From Vermamoeba vermiformis (lineage: Eukaryota; Tubulinea; Echinamoebida): a DNA stretch of 64,000 nt. The stretch spans positions 372,001 to 436,000 of the forward strand of contig JBEWZL010000216.1 of the NCBI GenBank assembly GCA_045837725.1, given 5' to 3'. A program made the position numbers and the translations under genes. Shown here piece by piece: positions 31,888 to 42,699 of the stretch (positions are counted from its first letter, which is position 1; the number at the start of each line of letters is the position of its first letter). The notes beneath the pieces are model-generated. The model saw only the letters and a list, made by a program, of their open reading frames with translations, searched no databases and was not told where the DNA came from.

Positions 31888-34800
31888 CTAATTGACGGCA
31901 ATGTCGGCCGAGAGCGCGAGTTCAGTGCTCGAGTCACTCTTGGGCACGGAGTGTTGGTGCAGCAGCGATTGGAAGTTGGGATCCGACAGACACATGTGCG
32001 AGCAGCCAGTGGGACAGGCGCGCTCAGTCTTGAACCAGTCAATCAAGTGCGCCAAGTGACCGCCGTGTCCGCAGCCCTGACACCACACCCACAGTCCCTT
32101 GCCTGGCCGGTGACACAGTGCACACAGCGAGTGCGTGCTCACTGCGGTGTACGGCGAGGGGGTGGCACTGTTCGGCACTGTGGACGCGGTGACAGGTGCC
32201 ACGCGACGACACGTGGGTCTGTCGCACCCCCACGCAGGTCTGTCGTTCGGAATTGGCTTCTGACAGTTGGCACAGCTCGTGGCGACGACTGTGGACTTCT
32301 GATTCAGTGAACGAATGGAATCTTCGCGACTCCACTGAATCACGTGATTGGCGCAGTTCCACAGGCCCAGTCGTTGCAAGAATTCAATGTACGAGTAGAA
32401 CCACTGCATGGCAATCTTGCGCTCAATCTCCACCAGGGGCTCGGGCTGCACTGCGGGGGTGCCACGTGCATCGGGTGGTCGATAGGGATTGAGCACGAGC
32501 AGCACTGTGACGCAGGTCTGCACATCACCCTGGTCCGCGTAGAATGTCAACAGTTCGCGCGTCACTTCCTGCCACTCGCGGTGATCACGTGTGGCTGCAA
32601 ATGAATTGGCGGGATTGGAGGGTGCATTGCCGTCCATGATGGAGAGCAGCGAGAGCGAGGCCGCCAAGTCACTCTTGTTGGACTCGACGGAGCTCAAGTT
32701 CTGCGGCAACAGCGGTGTAGAGCTCTCGTGGCCACTCGTCAGCTGCGCCAAGTCATCGAAGTCACTGGACTCGTTGGGTGGTGTGGCATTGGCACTGAAG
32801 GACATGGGTGTGAGGGCCATGGAGGGCGTGAGTGGGTAATTGTTGTCCAGGCCCTGCGTGGGTGTCAGCACGTTGGACGGATTGGGGGACAGCAACGCCA
32901 TGGAATTTCGCTTGGATTTCGTGCCCGTATCAGTGGCCAGTTGCGGTGCATTGCGCGACAGTGCAGGAGTGGACACTTTGGAGGACTGGCGCTCACCAGG
33001 GCCGTGGTGGATGACACCTGGCACGTGCTCCACAGTGCCGTAGAGCAGTTTGAGCATGGCCCACACTTGCGCGAGCTGTGGTCTGTTGACTTGTTCCGCG
33101 ATCGATGCGTTGTGTTCGCAGCACTCGGCAATGGACGCGCCCTGGAAGATGTAATTCTCCGCGAGGAATTGGAACACTTCGGGGTCAAAGCCGAGCACGT
33201 GATCTGCGTCCTCGGGCTCTGCGAACAGTGTTTTGTTGTTGGCACTGATCGGTGCGACAGTGGCTGATTCAACGCCGAACACTGAGAGCATGCCTTTGAC
33301 ACTTGTCACTGGTGCGACACTCGGTTTGACACGCAGCGGCGAGGAATAGTCCCCTGAACTGGCTGTGGAGAGCGAGGGTGAATTGGTGTTGGTCGCGCTG
33401 TCAGACTTGGTGGCTGTCACGCTGTTGGGACATGTGAAAAGATCCTCGCCCGTGACGCTGATGTTTCTATTTATGGCATCATTCACGACAGCGAGGTGAT
33501 TGTGACACGACCAGCCCATGGCAGTGGTCGGCAAGTGCTGCACAGGAATGTAAATGTCCTCTTCACTCGTGTCAGTCATCGCAGCACTGCCCTCGTCGGA
33601 GGTGTCGCTGCGAATCGAACTGCTCGACAGACCACGTGTCAGTGTCAGCGAGGACTGCAGTGACGAGGACGCGCTGTCAGTGGACCGAGTGCTCGCCGTC
33701 AAGTCCTCCACAGTCACATTCAAGCTGCGCTGTGCTGCGGTGTCGTCGTCATCTGCATCGGTGCCCAGTGTGCTCGCGTCACGCAGATCTGCACCGCCAC
33801 TGCCAAATGCGACACTAGCAGTCAACTTGGTGTCGTGTGGCTCAGTGACTGCAATGTCCTTGTCGAGCACTACGATCTGCACATTGCCGTCCTTGGCACT
33901 CGAGATGATGGTCGTGTCGTTGCGGATCCACTCCATGCTCGTCACGACATCGCGGTGATTGCCCAGTGTGACACGTGGCAAGTAGGGCTGCTGCACGTGC
34001 CAAATGTGGATCTTGTGGTCCATCAGCGAGGCACACGAGGCCAGGGTCGCGGTGTGATTGACAGGTGTCACTGTGCCAGGCACGTGGCTCGGTCCAGGCT
34101 TCCATTTGACACGTCCTACACCAGCAATGGTCTGAATGCGCGCATAGGGACCAGCTGCAGCCTTGGCAGTCAAGTCCCAGCACTTGATCGATCGATCGCG
34201 CCCACCCGTGGCGAGTGCATTGGGATTGGTCGGGTGCCAGTCCAGCGTGAGCACGAGGCCGTGATGGGCTTGAATGACTTGCAGGGCCTGATTGTTCTTT
34301 CGGATGTCCCACAGCTGTATGGAGCCGTTCTCAAACACACCGGCAAAGTAGTTGGGATAATAGGGACTGAACGACACGTCGCGCACTTCGCTCTTGCCCA
34401 CGAATGTCACGGAGCCATTCGGGTCTCGTATGTCCTGCATTAGCATCGTGTATTAATAATAGGTGTATAGGCCCTGAGCACTATAGTCGCACGCACCCAT
34501 AGTCGCATGGTACCGTCTTGCGAGGCACTCAGCAAGTTGTGCACTTTTTGTGGATGCCAACACACTTTGTTCACTGTGCGCGAGTGATCGGTGATCTTGC
34601 GCTCTACAACGGTCCTATTAAGCACATATATATATATATATGCGTATTAGAGGCACGTACCCATCTTCTTGCCCTTGCTCTGCAAGTTCCACAACACAAC
34701 TGCACCGTTCGTGGCCGCAGTGGCAATGTAGTGCTTGTACTCAGTGGCAGGGTGCCACTTGACGTCATTGCCGCTGAAACTCAAGTTCAATTTGCCCACG

Positions 34801-35189
34801 CGCAGATTAACGACCTCTTCTAACACAAACACGGGTCCATCTGCTTCTTCGCGTTCGAGTTGAACGACTTTGAGTACCTCGCGACCTCCGATCACGAACA
34901 TGGATTTATCGGGGCTCATGGACAGTGCATTCAACGGGCCTCCCATCCACTTGCGTATACCGCTGAATAGTAATTAAAAATTAATAAAAATATTATGAAA
35001 ATTGTAGGATAATTTTGGCAGCTGAGCCGACGAGGTATTGATCATATAAATATAATTAATAAATTATTACCGTCGTGTCACTTGAGTGCGTGCGCCATGA
35101 CCTAATTTTCCGCCCCACCGCACTTTGTTGCTTAGATCTTCCTCCATTGACGATTTAGGATCGTATTTGCCAACAATTGGCTCGAACAT
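31888..35189 (-). CDS. WDR24: WDR24, GATOR2 (SEACAT) complex subunit
   Basis: A 1,024-residue protein; exons in transcript order 35189-35071, 34962-34661, 34603-34497, 34434-31888. Six or seven WD repeats occupy the first third (SASQDGTMRLWDIRDP, FENGSIQLWDIRKN, ATGGRDRSIKCWDL, DHKIHIWHVQ). A low-complexity region, an alpha-solenoid part (FLAENYIFQGASIAECCEHNA) and a C-terminal zinc/RING module follow (CANCQKPIPNDRPAWGC, CALCHRP, WCQGCGHGGHLAHLIDWF, CPTGC). This is the WDR24/Sea2 plan. GATOR2 controls amino-acid signalling to TORC1; the WDR24 RING is needed for complex integrity. Its start codon lies only 36 bp from a transposon target duplication. Confidence 0.94.
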
Positions 35190-35225
35190 AACTCCAACGC
35201 CGATCTAAGCTGCCAAATTCAATAT

Positions 35226-36278
35226 TGGGCGCAGATAGTCGTTCGACTTTCGGGTAAGGTAAATTTTACCTTCTTTTTTATTTACCTACCTGAAAAGTCG
35301 GAAGGTAACCAAAACCAGGTTATATTTACCAAGGTAAATTGGTAAATTACCAGTGTGTAGCCTTCCTCTTACGGGCAATATGCTTGGGTGTTGAACCAAT
35401 CCACAATGTTAAATCCATTGGGGCTCAAATTAATAATTAATAGTGGAGTCAATTTAATTAATAATTACAATTCCAATTATCGGCGAAGCAACGTACGTTG
35501 CTTATCAAATACCCGTCAATTAGTAAACAACTCTTATTGAAGGTTTAATATTCCTGCAGGTCGAAAAGATCACGGCCAAGCTGAATACTAAATTTGTTGA
35601 GGCTTTACAAAATTGTTCGTTCCAATTGGCGGATTGGATTGCAAGATCAACTTGAGCAAGTAGCGCCTCGAATAAGAACTTGCTAGTGCGGTCAAAGAAC
35701 AGGTTATTGTCCACAAAAAGATAATGCGAACAGAATTCGAGTTGCTGAAAAAGCTGATCGAGCGACTGAACCGCGAGGATTGCACAAATTGTAATACGAT
35801 GAATAACTCCCCCACGTAAGTAATGTTTCAATAGGGCTAATTAATACTAACCGACACCACAGTGCTGTTCCCGAGGTTTCGATCGAGGAAATAAAATCGC
35901 TTCTCTAGAGAAGACCTCACTACAAGCTATCGGTTCCAAATACAAATAAATCGACAAATGCAATAGTCTAATAAATTCAAAATGGCTGAAATATTGAATA
36001 TAGAGAGATTAATTGGAGAAGGGTCGCAACAGATTCAGCTTTCGAAGGCAATCCAGGACTTGTCACCTAAATAAAACCTTTTGATATACTTATCCAAGAA
36101 GCGTGGCCAATGTTACTTCTTTATAGTCAGCTTTACATCATAGATTGGCAATTGGAGGTAAATTTACCTTAACCTAAGGGAAAGGTAAATTATCCGTTTC
36201 CTACCCGAAAAGTCGGTAGGAAAAAAAAAACCAGGTAAAATTTACCTTACCCAGAAGTCGAACGACTATCTGGGCGCA
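35226..36278. mobile_element. DNA transposon, probably non-autonomous, with TIRs and 8-bp TSD
   Basis: The element is 35234-36270 (1,037 bp), flanked by identical 8-bp duplications TGGGCGCA at 35226-35233 and 36271-36278. The termini are perfect inverted repeats GATAGTCGTTCGACTT, extending with two changes through GGGTAAGGTAAATTTTACC (about 38 bp), with further short GGTAAAT/ATTTACC sub-terminal motifs inside. No transposase is recognisable; the longest sensible frame is about 30 residues (MAEILNIERLIGEG...). An 8-bp duplication fits hAT, P or Merlin-type elements, but the TIR sequence does not identify one. Exact TSDs and near-perfect TIRs suggest a fairly recent insertion. It splits a divergent promoter that would otherwise be about 180 bp. 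Confidence 0.9.
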
Positions 36279-36415
36279 CGATCGGTGTTCGGTGGTGGAA
36301 AAAGTTGAAAATAATAATTCGATCCATTTTCATGCGATAACACAAGAGGAAGCGACATATGCAACAATAATACCTAAACAATCACACTATATACATCACA
36401 GCGTTGTCATAAGCA

Positions 36416-38164
36416 ATGGAAGTCCTGACTTATCTCGCGACTTTGCCGCAAGAGTTAAAATCACAGTTATTTGGCTTAGCACCCACTTGTAAAGCTATAT
36501 TTAGGTATGGCGACGCAATTTAATATTTTAGGCAATTATTGGTGCGAATGATTAAATTATTTGACGCGGATCAAGCGAGCAAGAATTTCTGAGAATTGTT
36601 CAACGACCATCGATCAGCTCAAATCAATGCGAATACTGATCAAATCATACGACGTACTAGGACATTATCGCCAGTGGGCAAGCAGCTCATTCTGCGCATG
36701 TTACACGCTAATAAAATCACATTGTCAAATCCACATGCTACAGTAAAAGAACAAATGAAGCTATTAGAGAAGTTGGAGCTCGTTGATGTTGAAGATAAGA
36801 AGTAAGTGCATTGTGTACCAATTAGACGTGCATTAACCCCTGCTAGCAATGTGACTCAGCTGCAGATCAACAGTACATTTCAAACTCGATTGAAAGAAGC
36901 GCTGTACGAGTGAGTATAGATGATTGTATATTAATAGCGTTATAATTAATATGCGTTAGAACGGCCAATAAGGACACATCAGACATGGAGGTCGATGGTC
37001 CCTCCACAGATGTGATAGACCAGTACGCGCGTGAGCAGTGGGAACAGATCTTGTTGTTCATATTGACTGCCATTCATGAACAGATCGTGCGCAGTGGTGA
37101 CAGGGGCGGAATAATTCCTAAAAATAGACCAGCTCTGTCTGCCTCACTCGTGCAGCTGTTGACGGACATTGGACTGATTGAAGACAAGGAGTACGACTAA
37201 TAGGACACTATTCATATAGAACTCTAGTATTTACAGTCATATCAATAGGGACTACCACGCAGTTACGCCACTAGGTCTGAAATTTATCTTTGACGAGCAA
37301 GCAGTGCAGATCTGGACCCTGGTGCAGTTCTACATTGACCACCTCTCGCGCACACCACGTGATCGCGTTGAAATTATCAATTTTATTTTTCAGCTCAACT
37401 TCCTCGCGCCAGGCCGCGGCTATTCATCGCGCGCACTCACTGCGGCACAACAACGAGCCCTGCGCGATCTCCACGAGCTGGGTCTGCTGTACATTGACGA
37501 ACAGTCACGTGATCAGCTCGTGACACGTGTCAGTGCGGGCAAGAAGGCGAAGAGTGTGGACATTATGTACTATCCCACGATGCTGGCTGTGGATCTGATT
37601 GGTCACCAGTCACACGGTGCCACAGAGGTCACTGAGCAGTCACGTGATCATCAACCAGGGCTCGCGGGACCAATCGCCGTGGCACGCAACAGCAGTGTAG
37701 TGAGTTCTGCCTCGCATCAACTCGTGCTCGAGTCCAATCTGCAGCTGTTCTCGCGTGACACGTGTCAATCAGCCATTCTCCGCTTGGCGCTGTTCACAAC
37801 CATTCAAGCACATCTACCAGGGCTCGTAGTGACACGTTTGACACGTGAAAGCATTCGTCGCGCACTGACACTCGGGCTCGATGTGACAGCCATCACGCAG
37901 TGGATCACTCGTCACGCACCGCGTCCTCCAGCAGCAGTGCTCGCACAACTGCATCTCTGGGCGCAAGAGAGACGACGTTTGACAGCTGTCAGTGCCGTGT
38001 CGTACGAACACTGGGCACGCGACGAAGACTTCATGACAGTGCTCAATTACGCGCGAGATCTGGGTGTGTTGTTGTGGCACCACCGAGAGAAGAGGATTCT
38101 CATCATATCTGCCACCGCGCACATCGCTATTAAGGAGTACATTAAGAACAACATTGTCTCATAA
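36416..38164 (+). CDS. GTF2H4: TFIIH subunit TFB2/GTF2H4 (p52)
   Basis: A 479-residue protein from exons 36416-36504, 36661-36801, 36847-36909, 36960-37190, 37249-38164. Seen: MEVLTYLATLPQELKSQLF, PTCKAIFRTLSPVGKQLILRML (compare SPATCLAVFRELPELAK), EQWEQILLFILTAI, the IMYYPTMLAVDL block (family RYYPTRLAINL), VTRESIRRALTLGLDVTAI, and LAQLHLWAQERRRL followed by a C-terminal beta-rich domain. TFB2 anchors and stimulates the XPB helicase in transcription and nucleotide-excision repair. Several CACGTGA sites and two exact palindromes (37521, 37756) lie in the last exon, encoding QSRD and DTCQ peptides. Confidence 0.92.
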
Positions 38165-38273
38165 TAAACTTGTATCAAAGACGAGATCTGTCGCGCATTG
38201 TACGGTACAAGGCAAAAAAGGGTTTAATTACAATTTCGAGGGTGATATTTACAGATTGACAGTCAAAATGGTA

Positions 38274-39302
38274 TTATACAAATTGCAGTGGCGTGGGTGG
38301 CATCGCTTGACAGGAGAGCAGATCCAGATGTTCGATGGGCAGTTTGAGGTCGTTCTGCTCGCGTCCTATGCGCAGTATTAAATTGACCACATCGATCACC
38401 TTCACTTGGCGCCACTGTTCGCGATCAGCTTCACTCAGCGAGTTGCTGCGTGGCGGTACAGCAGCGCTCTCAATCTCCGCAGTGTGCACCTTGCTCGCGC
38501 TCTGTTCGCGCTTCAAGTCGCTCTGTTTGTCGAGCTGTTTCTGCAGCTGTTCGCGCTTCTGTTTCTGCAGTCGTTGGGCCAGCTTCTCTGCCTCGCCATT
38601 CACTTGACTGTCATTCACGACGATCGAGGGGCCTGATTTGCTCAGCTCTCCTTGCATCGAGGTTGTTCTTCGCGCACTCTTTTCCAACGGCGAAATACTG
38701 CGACGACGAGATTTACTTAAATCCGCCGAGGTGGGACTGGGTTGTCGCGGTGATGCTTCTCCTGATGAAGCTAATGGCGTGTTGGTGCTAGAACCAGGTG
38801 CAGATCCGGAGATAGCGTTGAAATTGAGTGGAGTAAGCAGATCATCCTTGGACAAGGGTCCCACCAATGTACTGCGCTTCTTTTTCTTTTCAGCTTCGCT
38901 CAATTTTCTGCGCGGCTTAGTTGCAGGTGATATTGGTGGCGTGCGACTCGTTGAAGTTTCTTCGACCAGTTTGCGGAACTCGGTCAACAAGACTTCTCGA
39001 TCCAAACTCTGTTCGGTGCCATTAATAGTGCTTTTCGGTCTAATTTGTTTTTCAGGTGATCTGCGCACATCTCCTGCTGATGCAGCTTGGGCTAATTTTT
39101 TTTCAGTTGCGGGAGTATGATCTTCGTTATTTTGATTTGAATTATTCCCCGCAAGGCCATTTAATTCTTTGTCCTTAGATTTTTCTCTTTTATGTCCTTT
39201 CATAGCATTAAATGCTGTTTTAATAAAATTCGGGGTGTATCCGGTGCTTTTTGTTCTTCGCTTTGACGGTGGCGACGTGTCTGTTCGTTCCGATTTGCTC
39301 AT
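38274..39302 (-). CDS. Basic, low-complexity protein of unknown function, 342 residues
   Basis: A single open frame starting MSKSERTDTSPPSKRR and ending PPTPLQFV, TAA. It is rich in Ser, Lys and Pro in the first 200 residues with many SP/TP sites (SPEKQ, SISPLEK, PISPATK), then a charged coiled coil (GEAEKLAQRLQKQKREQLQ) and a C-terminal segment with a possible folded helix (VIDVVNLILRIGREQNDLKLPI). No family recognised. The SP/TP density suggests proline-directed phosphorylation; this is inference. Confidence 0.7.
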   Translation of the reverse strand: MSKSERTDTSPPSKRRTKSTGYTPNFIKTAFNAMKGHKREKSKDKELNGLAGNNSNQNNEDHTPATEKKLAQAASAGDVRRSPEKQIRPKSTINGTEQSLDREVLLTEFRKLVEETSTSRTPPISPATKPRRKLSEAEKKKKRSTLVGPLSKDDLLTPLNFNAISGSAPGSSTNTPLASSGEASPRQPSPTSADLSKSRRRSISPLEKSARRTTSMQGELSKSGPSIVVNDSQVNGEAEKLAQRLQKQKREQLQKQLDKQSDLKREQSASKVHTAEIESAAVPPRSNSLSEADREQWRQVKVIDVVNLILRIGREQNDLKLPIEHLDLLSCQAMPPTPLQFV

Positions 39303-39487
39303 AAATAAGTTTTTAAATATATTCTACGTGTTGTGGGGTGTGCTTGTGCTGTTCAATTAATAATTGTGAATAAATGCAACGAAAATAATTTACATCAAAA
39401 AAACGGCAACATTAATCTCCCCCGCGAGATTGTAATTAGACGCGGAGTCAGGCCCAGGGAATTGGCTGCAGATATTATGAAGAGTGT

Positions 39488-40944
39488 TTACTGTGGCAAA
39501 TTAAAGGCCTTAATCGTATTTTGATACACGTGCTTGCCGAGTTCAGCCACATCCATTTCGCGAACCGCCGAGATAACTTCTAAGACCTGGCGGAGATGAC
39601 CTGTGTGTATACAAATGAATACAATGCGACACTTGTGTTCCAAATTTACTTACAGGGTTCATTTCTGCCTCTAATGCACGAATTGGCGTCCCATTTCTCT
39701 TTTCTCTTGATGTCCCACTTGGTCTGGATGTGTTTGCTGCCTGGATGTGTCGGACGAATCTCACACCACGGAGCATCTATGTGCGGGTCATTACTACACC
39801 TTACAATACTTGTCAGCCCTATTTACCGGTTTCAATGAGCAATCGATCGAGCGGGATCTGTTTCACGACTTCCACGCTCTCTTCAGTGCGCAGCGAACAG
39901 CCGTTGATGCCAATGTACAGCTCGGGCAGTGACGTCAGCTGCTTCATCTCGTCCATCGTGCCTGTGAAGCTGTGCACCACGGCCTGCTTGATGGAAGTGC
40001 GGTGACGGGAGATAATTTCTGTGCATCGAGTTAAATTTAACACTTTGACACGTGTCAGAATAAGGATCACACAATGACACTTACCCATAAAATCAGTGCA
40101 CGCACTGCGCATATGGAGGAAGAGTGGCAATGGACATTCGCGTGTCATGTTGAGCTGCAAATCAAAATACCTGTCAACACAACGTGTCAAACACGAGTCT
40201 TTGCAACAATTTCATGCAGACACGCACTTAATTTGCGTCGCTTTGTCACTGTACTCCAATCTGTCGTAGTCGAGACCCATCTCACCGAGGGCCACAATCT
40301 TCTTGGCGCTCTGATTGTCAGTCACGTGCTTCACCAGGGCCTTGTAATAGTTGTCAGCCCCGTGCGTGTCAAAAAGTTTGACATGTGTCGGATGCACACC
40401 TGCAGTGGTGAAGAGGTTGTCTGTGACACGCGCAATTAGAAGAGATTGATTAGCTCTATATATTTATAGGCACTCACCGCTAGTCTTGGCGAGTTCTAGT
40501 GTTTTGGGACATTCTAAGCGGCGTTAATATGGCCCGTTATAGTCAATAACATAGTGTTCGCTATTAATAGTACCCTCTAAATAGCCAGCGGTGATAATCA
40601 TCTTTTCAACGCCAATGTCAAAAGCTCTCTTCAGCACGTGTTCCACATCAGGACTGTGCGCTTGTTTGCCGTTGTATATGCCTCCATTAATATTATTTAA
40701 TTGTTGATTGGTGATTGGACGGGCTGCGTTGCTTACCAGAAAACATTGGATCTGTTAGTTAAATTAAAACAATTAAAATAAATTCGGCAAGTTGTTCAAC
40801 GGCACATATTCATCGTACCTAATAGATTGGCGCCAATATCTATTTAATTAAAATTAATCAGTCATCAACATTGCAACTCGTCGATCCACTTGTCCTACCA
40901 ATCATAGGGACCTTTACAAAAGTTGATGCGGTGTTTGTAGCCAT
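39488..40944 (-). CDS. TATDN1: TatD-type DNase (TATDN1)
   Basis: A 310-residue metal-dependent nuclease with ten exons in transcript order: 40944-40899, 40839-40819, 40751-40737, 40681-40574, 40513-40478, 40420-40228, 40170-40085, 40018-39827, 39776-39654, 39600-39488. Exons 2 and 3 are only 21 and 15 nt. Joined, they give the TATDN1 sequence: DIGANL, DPMFSGIYNG, FTTAGVHPTHV, ALGEMGLDYDR, LFLHMRSA, VHSFTGT, IGINGCSL, LLIETDAPWC, GRNEPCHLRQVLEVISAVR. All metal-site residues are present. TatD enzymes act in oxidative DNA damage repair and apoptotic DNA fragmentation. Intron 8 contains an exact palindrome at 40046 and intron 6 ends GTTGACAG. Confidence 0.94.
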
Positions 40945-41040
40945 TATAGGTATGTTATTATTGCTAACTATTAACAGTTGGTGGTCCTGAAGGAGAAGAG
41001 AATAATGAAAACAATACTCACAATTTTTTAATTCTACAAC
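40945..41040. promoter_or_regulatory. 96-bp divergent promoter, TATDN1 / BolA
   Basis: Opposed start codons separated by 96 AT-rich bases. No palindrome copy is present. Confidence 0.4.
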
Positions 41041-41726
41041 ATGTTGACAACAGCGCTGCACAGAATAAGTTCAATTAGAGCCATAAATCGACTAGTGACG
41101 ATCAGATCCAGCGTCAAGTTGTCTGCAGTATCGCGTCGGAGCCCTCCGCATTTTATTGATAAACTTGACGGCAGATCCTATGCTACTAAATGCACCAATA
41201 ATATTAGAAATATATTAAAAACCAACACGAGACTAAACACAGCTATATTCGGCTCTTCCGAACAATACAGAAAATATTCCAACAATAAATCGGAGGATAA
41301 TAAGCAAATTGAATCAGAACAACTAGACGAGGCTGACAACAACGAAGAAGAAATTCCATTATTGGAGATTAACGAGTCATATTTAGACACGCAGAAAAAC
41401 ACCATTGAAAAAGTACTGCGACGAGACCTGCAGGCACGTGACGTCAAAGTGTACGACTTCAGAGACCTCAATTTGACTTCTAGTACGTGAAACGTTATTA
41501 TTCATATGCATTTGTAATATATCTAACCACCCTTTGATTATTAGACTGCGGTGTGTCGTTTGAAATTGAGATCTGGTGCGACGCGTTCAAAGACAAATCA
41601 CTCCTGCAACAACATCGCCTTGTAATTGACACACTGCAGCGGTACAATAAGGCGAGCAGCAGTGCCAAAGAACAGCTGTTAGACATTGACAACTTCCACT
41701 CGATTGTCATTCGCACGCATGTCTAA
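41041..41726 (+). CDS. BolA-family protein, probably mitochondrial
   Basis: A 207-residue protein from exons 41041-41482 and 41545-41726. The first 130 residues are a long, Ser/Arg-rich leader with few acids at the start (MLTTALHRISSIRAINRLVTI), consistent with a mitochondrial presequence, followed by a charged linker. The BolA domain occupies about 132-205: IEKVLRRDLQARDVKVYD, FEIEIWCDAFKDKSLLQQHRLV (conserved His-Arg), and IVIRTHV. BolA proteins work with monothiol glutaredoxins on iron-sulfur cluster transfer; BOLA1 and BOLA3 are mitochondrial. Which of the two this is cannot be decided. Confidence 0.85.
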
Positions 41727-42020
41727 ATTTGTACATAAACAGCACAACGTTATTCAACAGAGGTACGTCATCCTTGATGCCATGACAAATAAGACTACAA
41801 ATTCACATCGAGTCGGTGTTGAGTCCTAATGATCATCCAAAACAGCTCTGGAATATGTATGTGATTCACTATCCTAATTCGAAGCCGGCAACTTGTAATT
41901 CGCTTTTTTGAACACAAGAATCAGGAATTGATTGACGAAGCTAATCAAATGAACGACTATTCATTCAATGCTGCTGCATTGGAAAGTGATAAATTTATTG
42001 ATCGACACCACATTAGTTAA
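41719..42020 (+). CDS. Possible small gene overlapping the BolA stop, 60 residues
   Basis: An ATG inside the last codons of BolA opens a frame that joins through plausible GT-AG introns: 41719-41762, 41824-41860, 41919-42020. It encodes MSKFVHKQHNVIQQR, a middle SPNDHPKQLWNMY and an acidic tail ending DRHHIS. The last exon frame is open for 33 codons and has coding-like composition. Same-strand overlap with BolA is unusual, and the family is unknown; it may instead be a BolA 3' UTR. Confidence 0.3.
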
Positions 42021-42036
42021 TTGATTACAATGCTGT

Positions 42037-42552
42037 CTAACACGAGTAGCCGCAATTGGTTCCCAGTGACCGCGCGGATTGAGAGTTTTGAATGCAGCAC
42101 TGTGTATTACAGGCATTGTGACATGCACACGCGGCCGCGCAATAGAAACAAGCTTGTTGCGGGGCAGGTGAGTTGCAAGATGGACACGTGTATTGTGTGG
42201 CAGCACATTGCGCGGGGTTGGTAGTTGGATTGCTAGGGGAGGTAGGGGACGAAGGTGCACTAGGACTAGGACTGCCGCCACCACCGACGACTTTGGCACC
42301 GTAGACTCCGGATGCGGCGATAATGAACGCGGTACCGAAGCTGAAGAACACTGCCCCTGCTTTGCTCGATGGTTCTTGACAGCACTTGAACTTGGGATTG
42401 GTCTTCCTCTTCTTGGCCACGCAGCAACAAGCAGCGAACCACAATATGATGCCGATGGCTGTGAGTGTACCGCCCACTGCGTAGAGAGCGATGGCGATTG
42501 TAAAGTAACTCATATGATGATTGGTGATGGTGTTACTATTTCGAAGTGACAT
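42037..42552 (-). CDS. Two-helix membrane protein with a cysteine-rich tail
   Basis: A single-exon 171-residue protein. Two hydrophobic helices are clear (YFTIAIALYAVGGTLTAIG and AGAVFFSFGTAFIIAASGV) separated by a cysteine/lysine-rich loop (CCCVAKKRKTNPKFKCC). A Pro/Ser linker leads to a C-terminal domain of about 55 residues with 12 cysteines in pairs (CPSC, CFYC, CACHNAC, CC). Both the loop and tail cysteines could be palmitoylated or disulphide-bonded depending on topology. No family recognised. An internal ATG at residue 14 (MSYFT) is an alternative start. Confidence 0.7.
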   Translation of the reverse strand: MSLRNSNTITNHHMSYFTIAIALYAVGGTLTAIGIILWFAACCCVAKKRKTNPKFKCCQEPSSKAGAVFFSFGTAFIIAASGVYGAKVVGGGGSPSPSAPSSPTSPSNPTTNPAQCAATQYTCPSCNSPAPQQACFYCAAACACHNACNTQCCIQNSQSARSLGTNCGYSC

Positions 42553-42699
42553 GATTTGTCCGACAACAAACGTTTTTTATGTGGCAGTGTGATTCGAAAA
42601 GCGAATTAATCAGAATTAATTAAAGTGTCATCATTTATCGAGTGACTCCGTTAATACGACATCTAACTATTACACTTTATTGACTGCACATTCGACTGC

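Noticed and set aside
36505-36660. In-frame TGA after a plausible TFB2 reading frame, suggesting a second recoded stop
   Set aside because: Splicing 36504 to 36661 restores the family motif AIFRTLSPVGK exactly, so the TGA lies in an intron.
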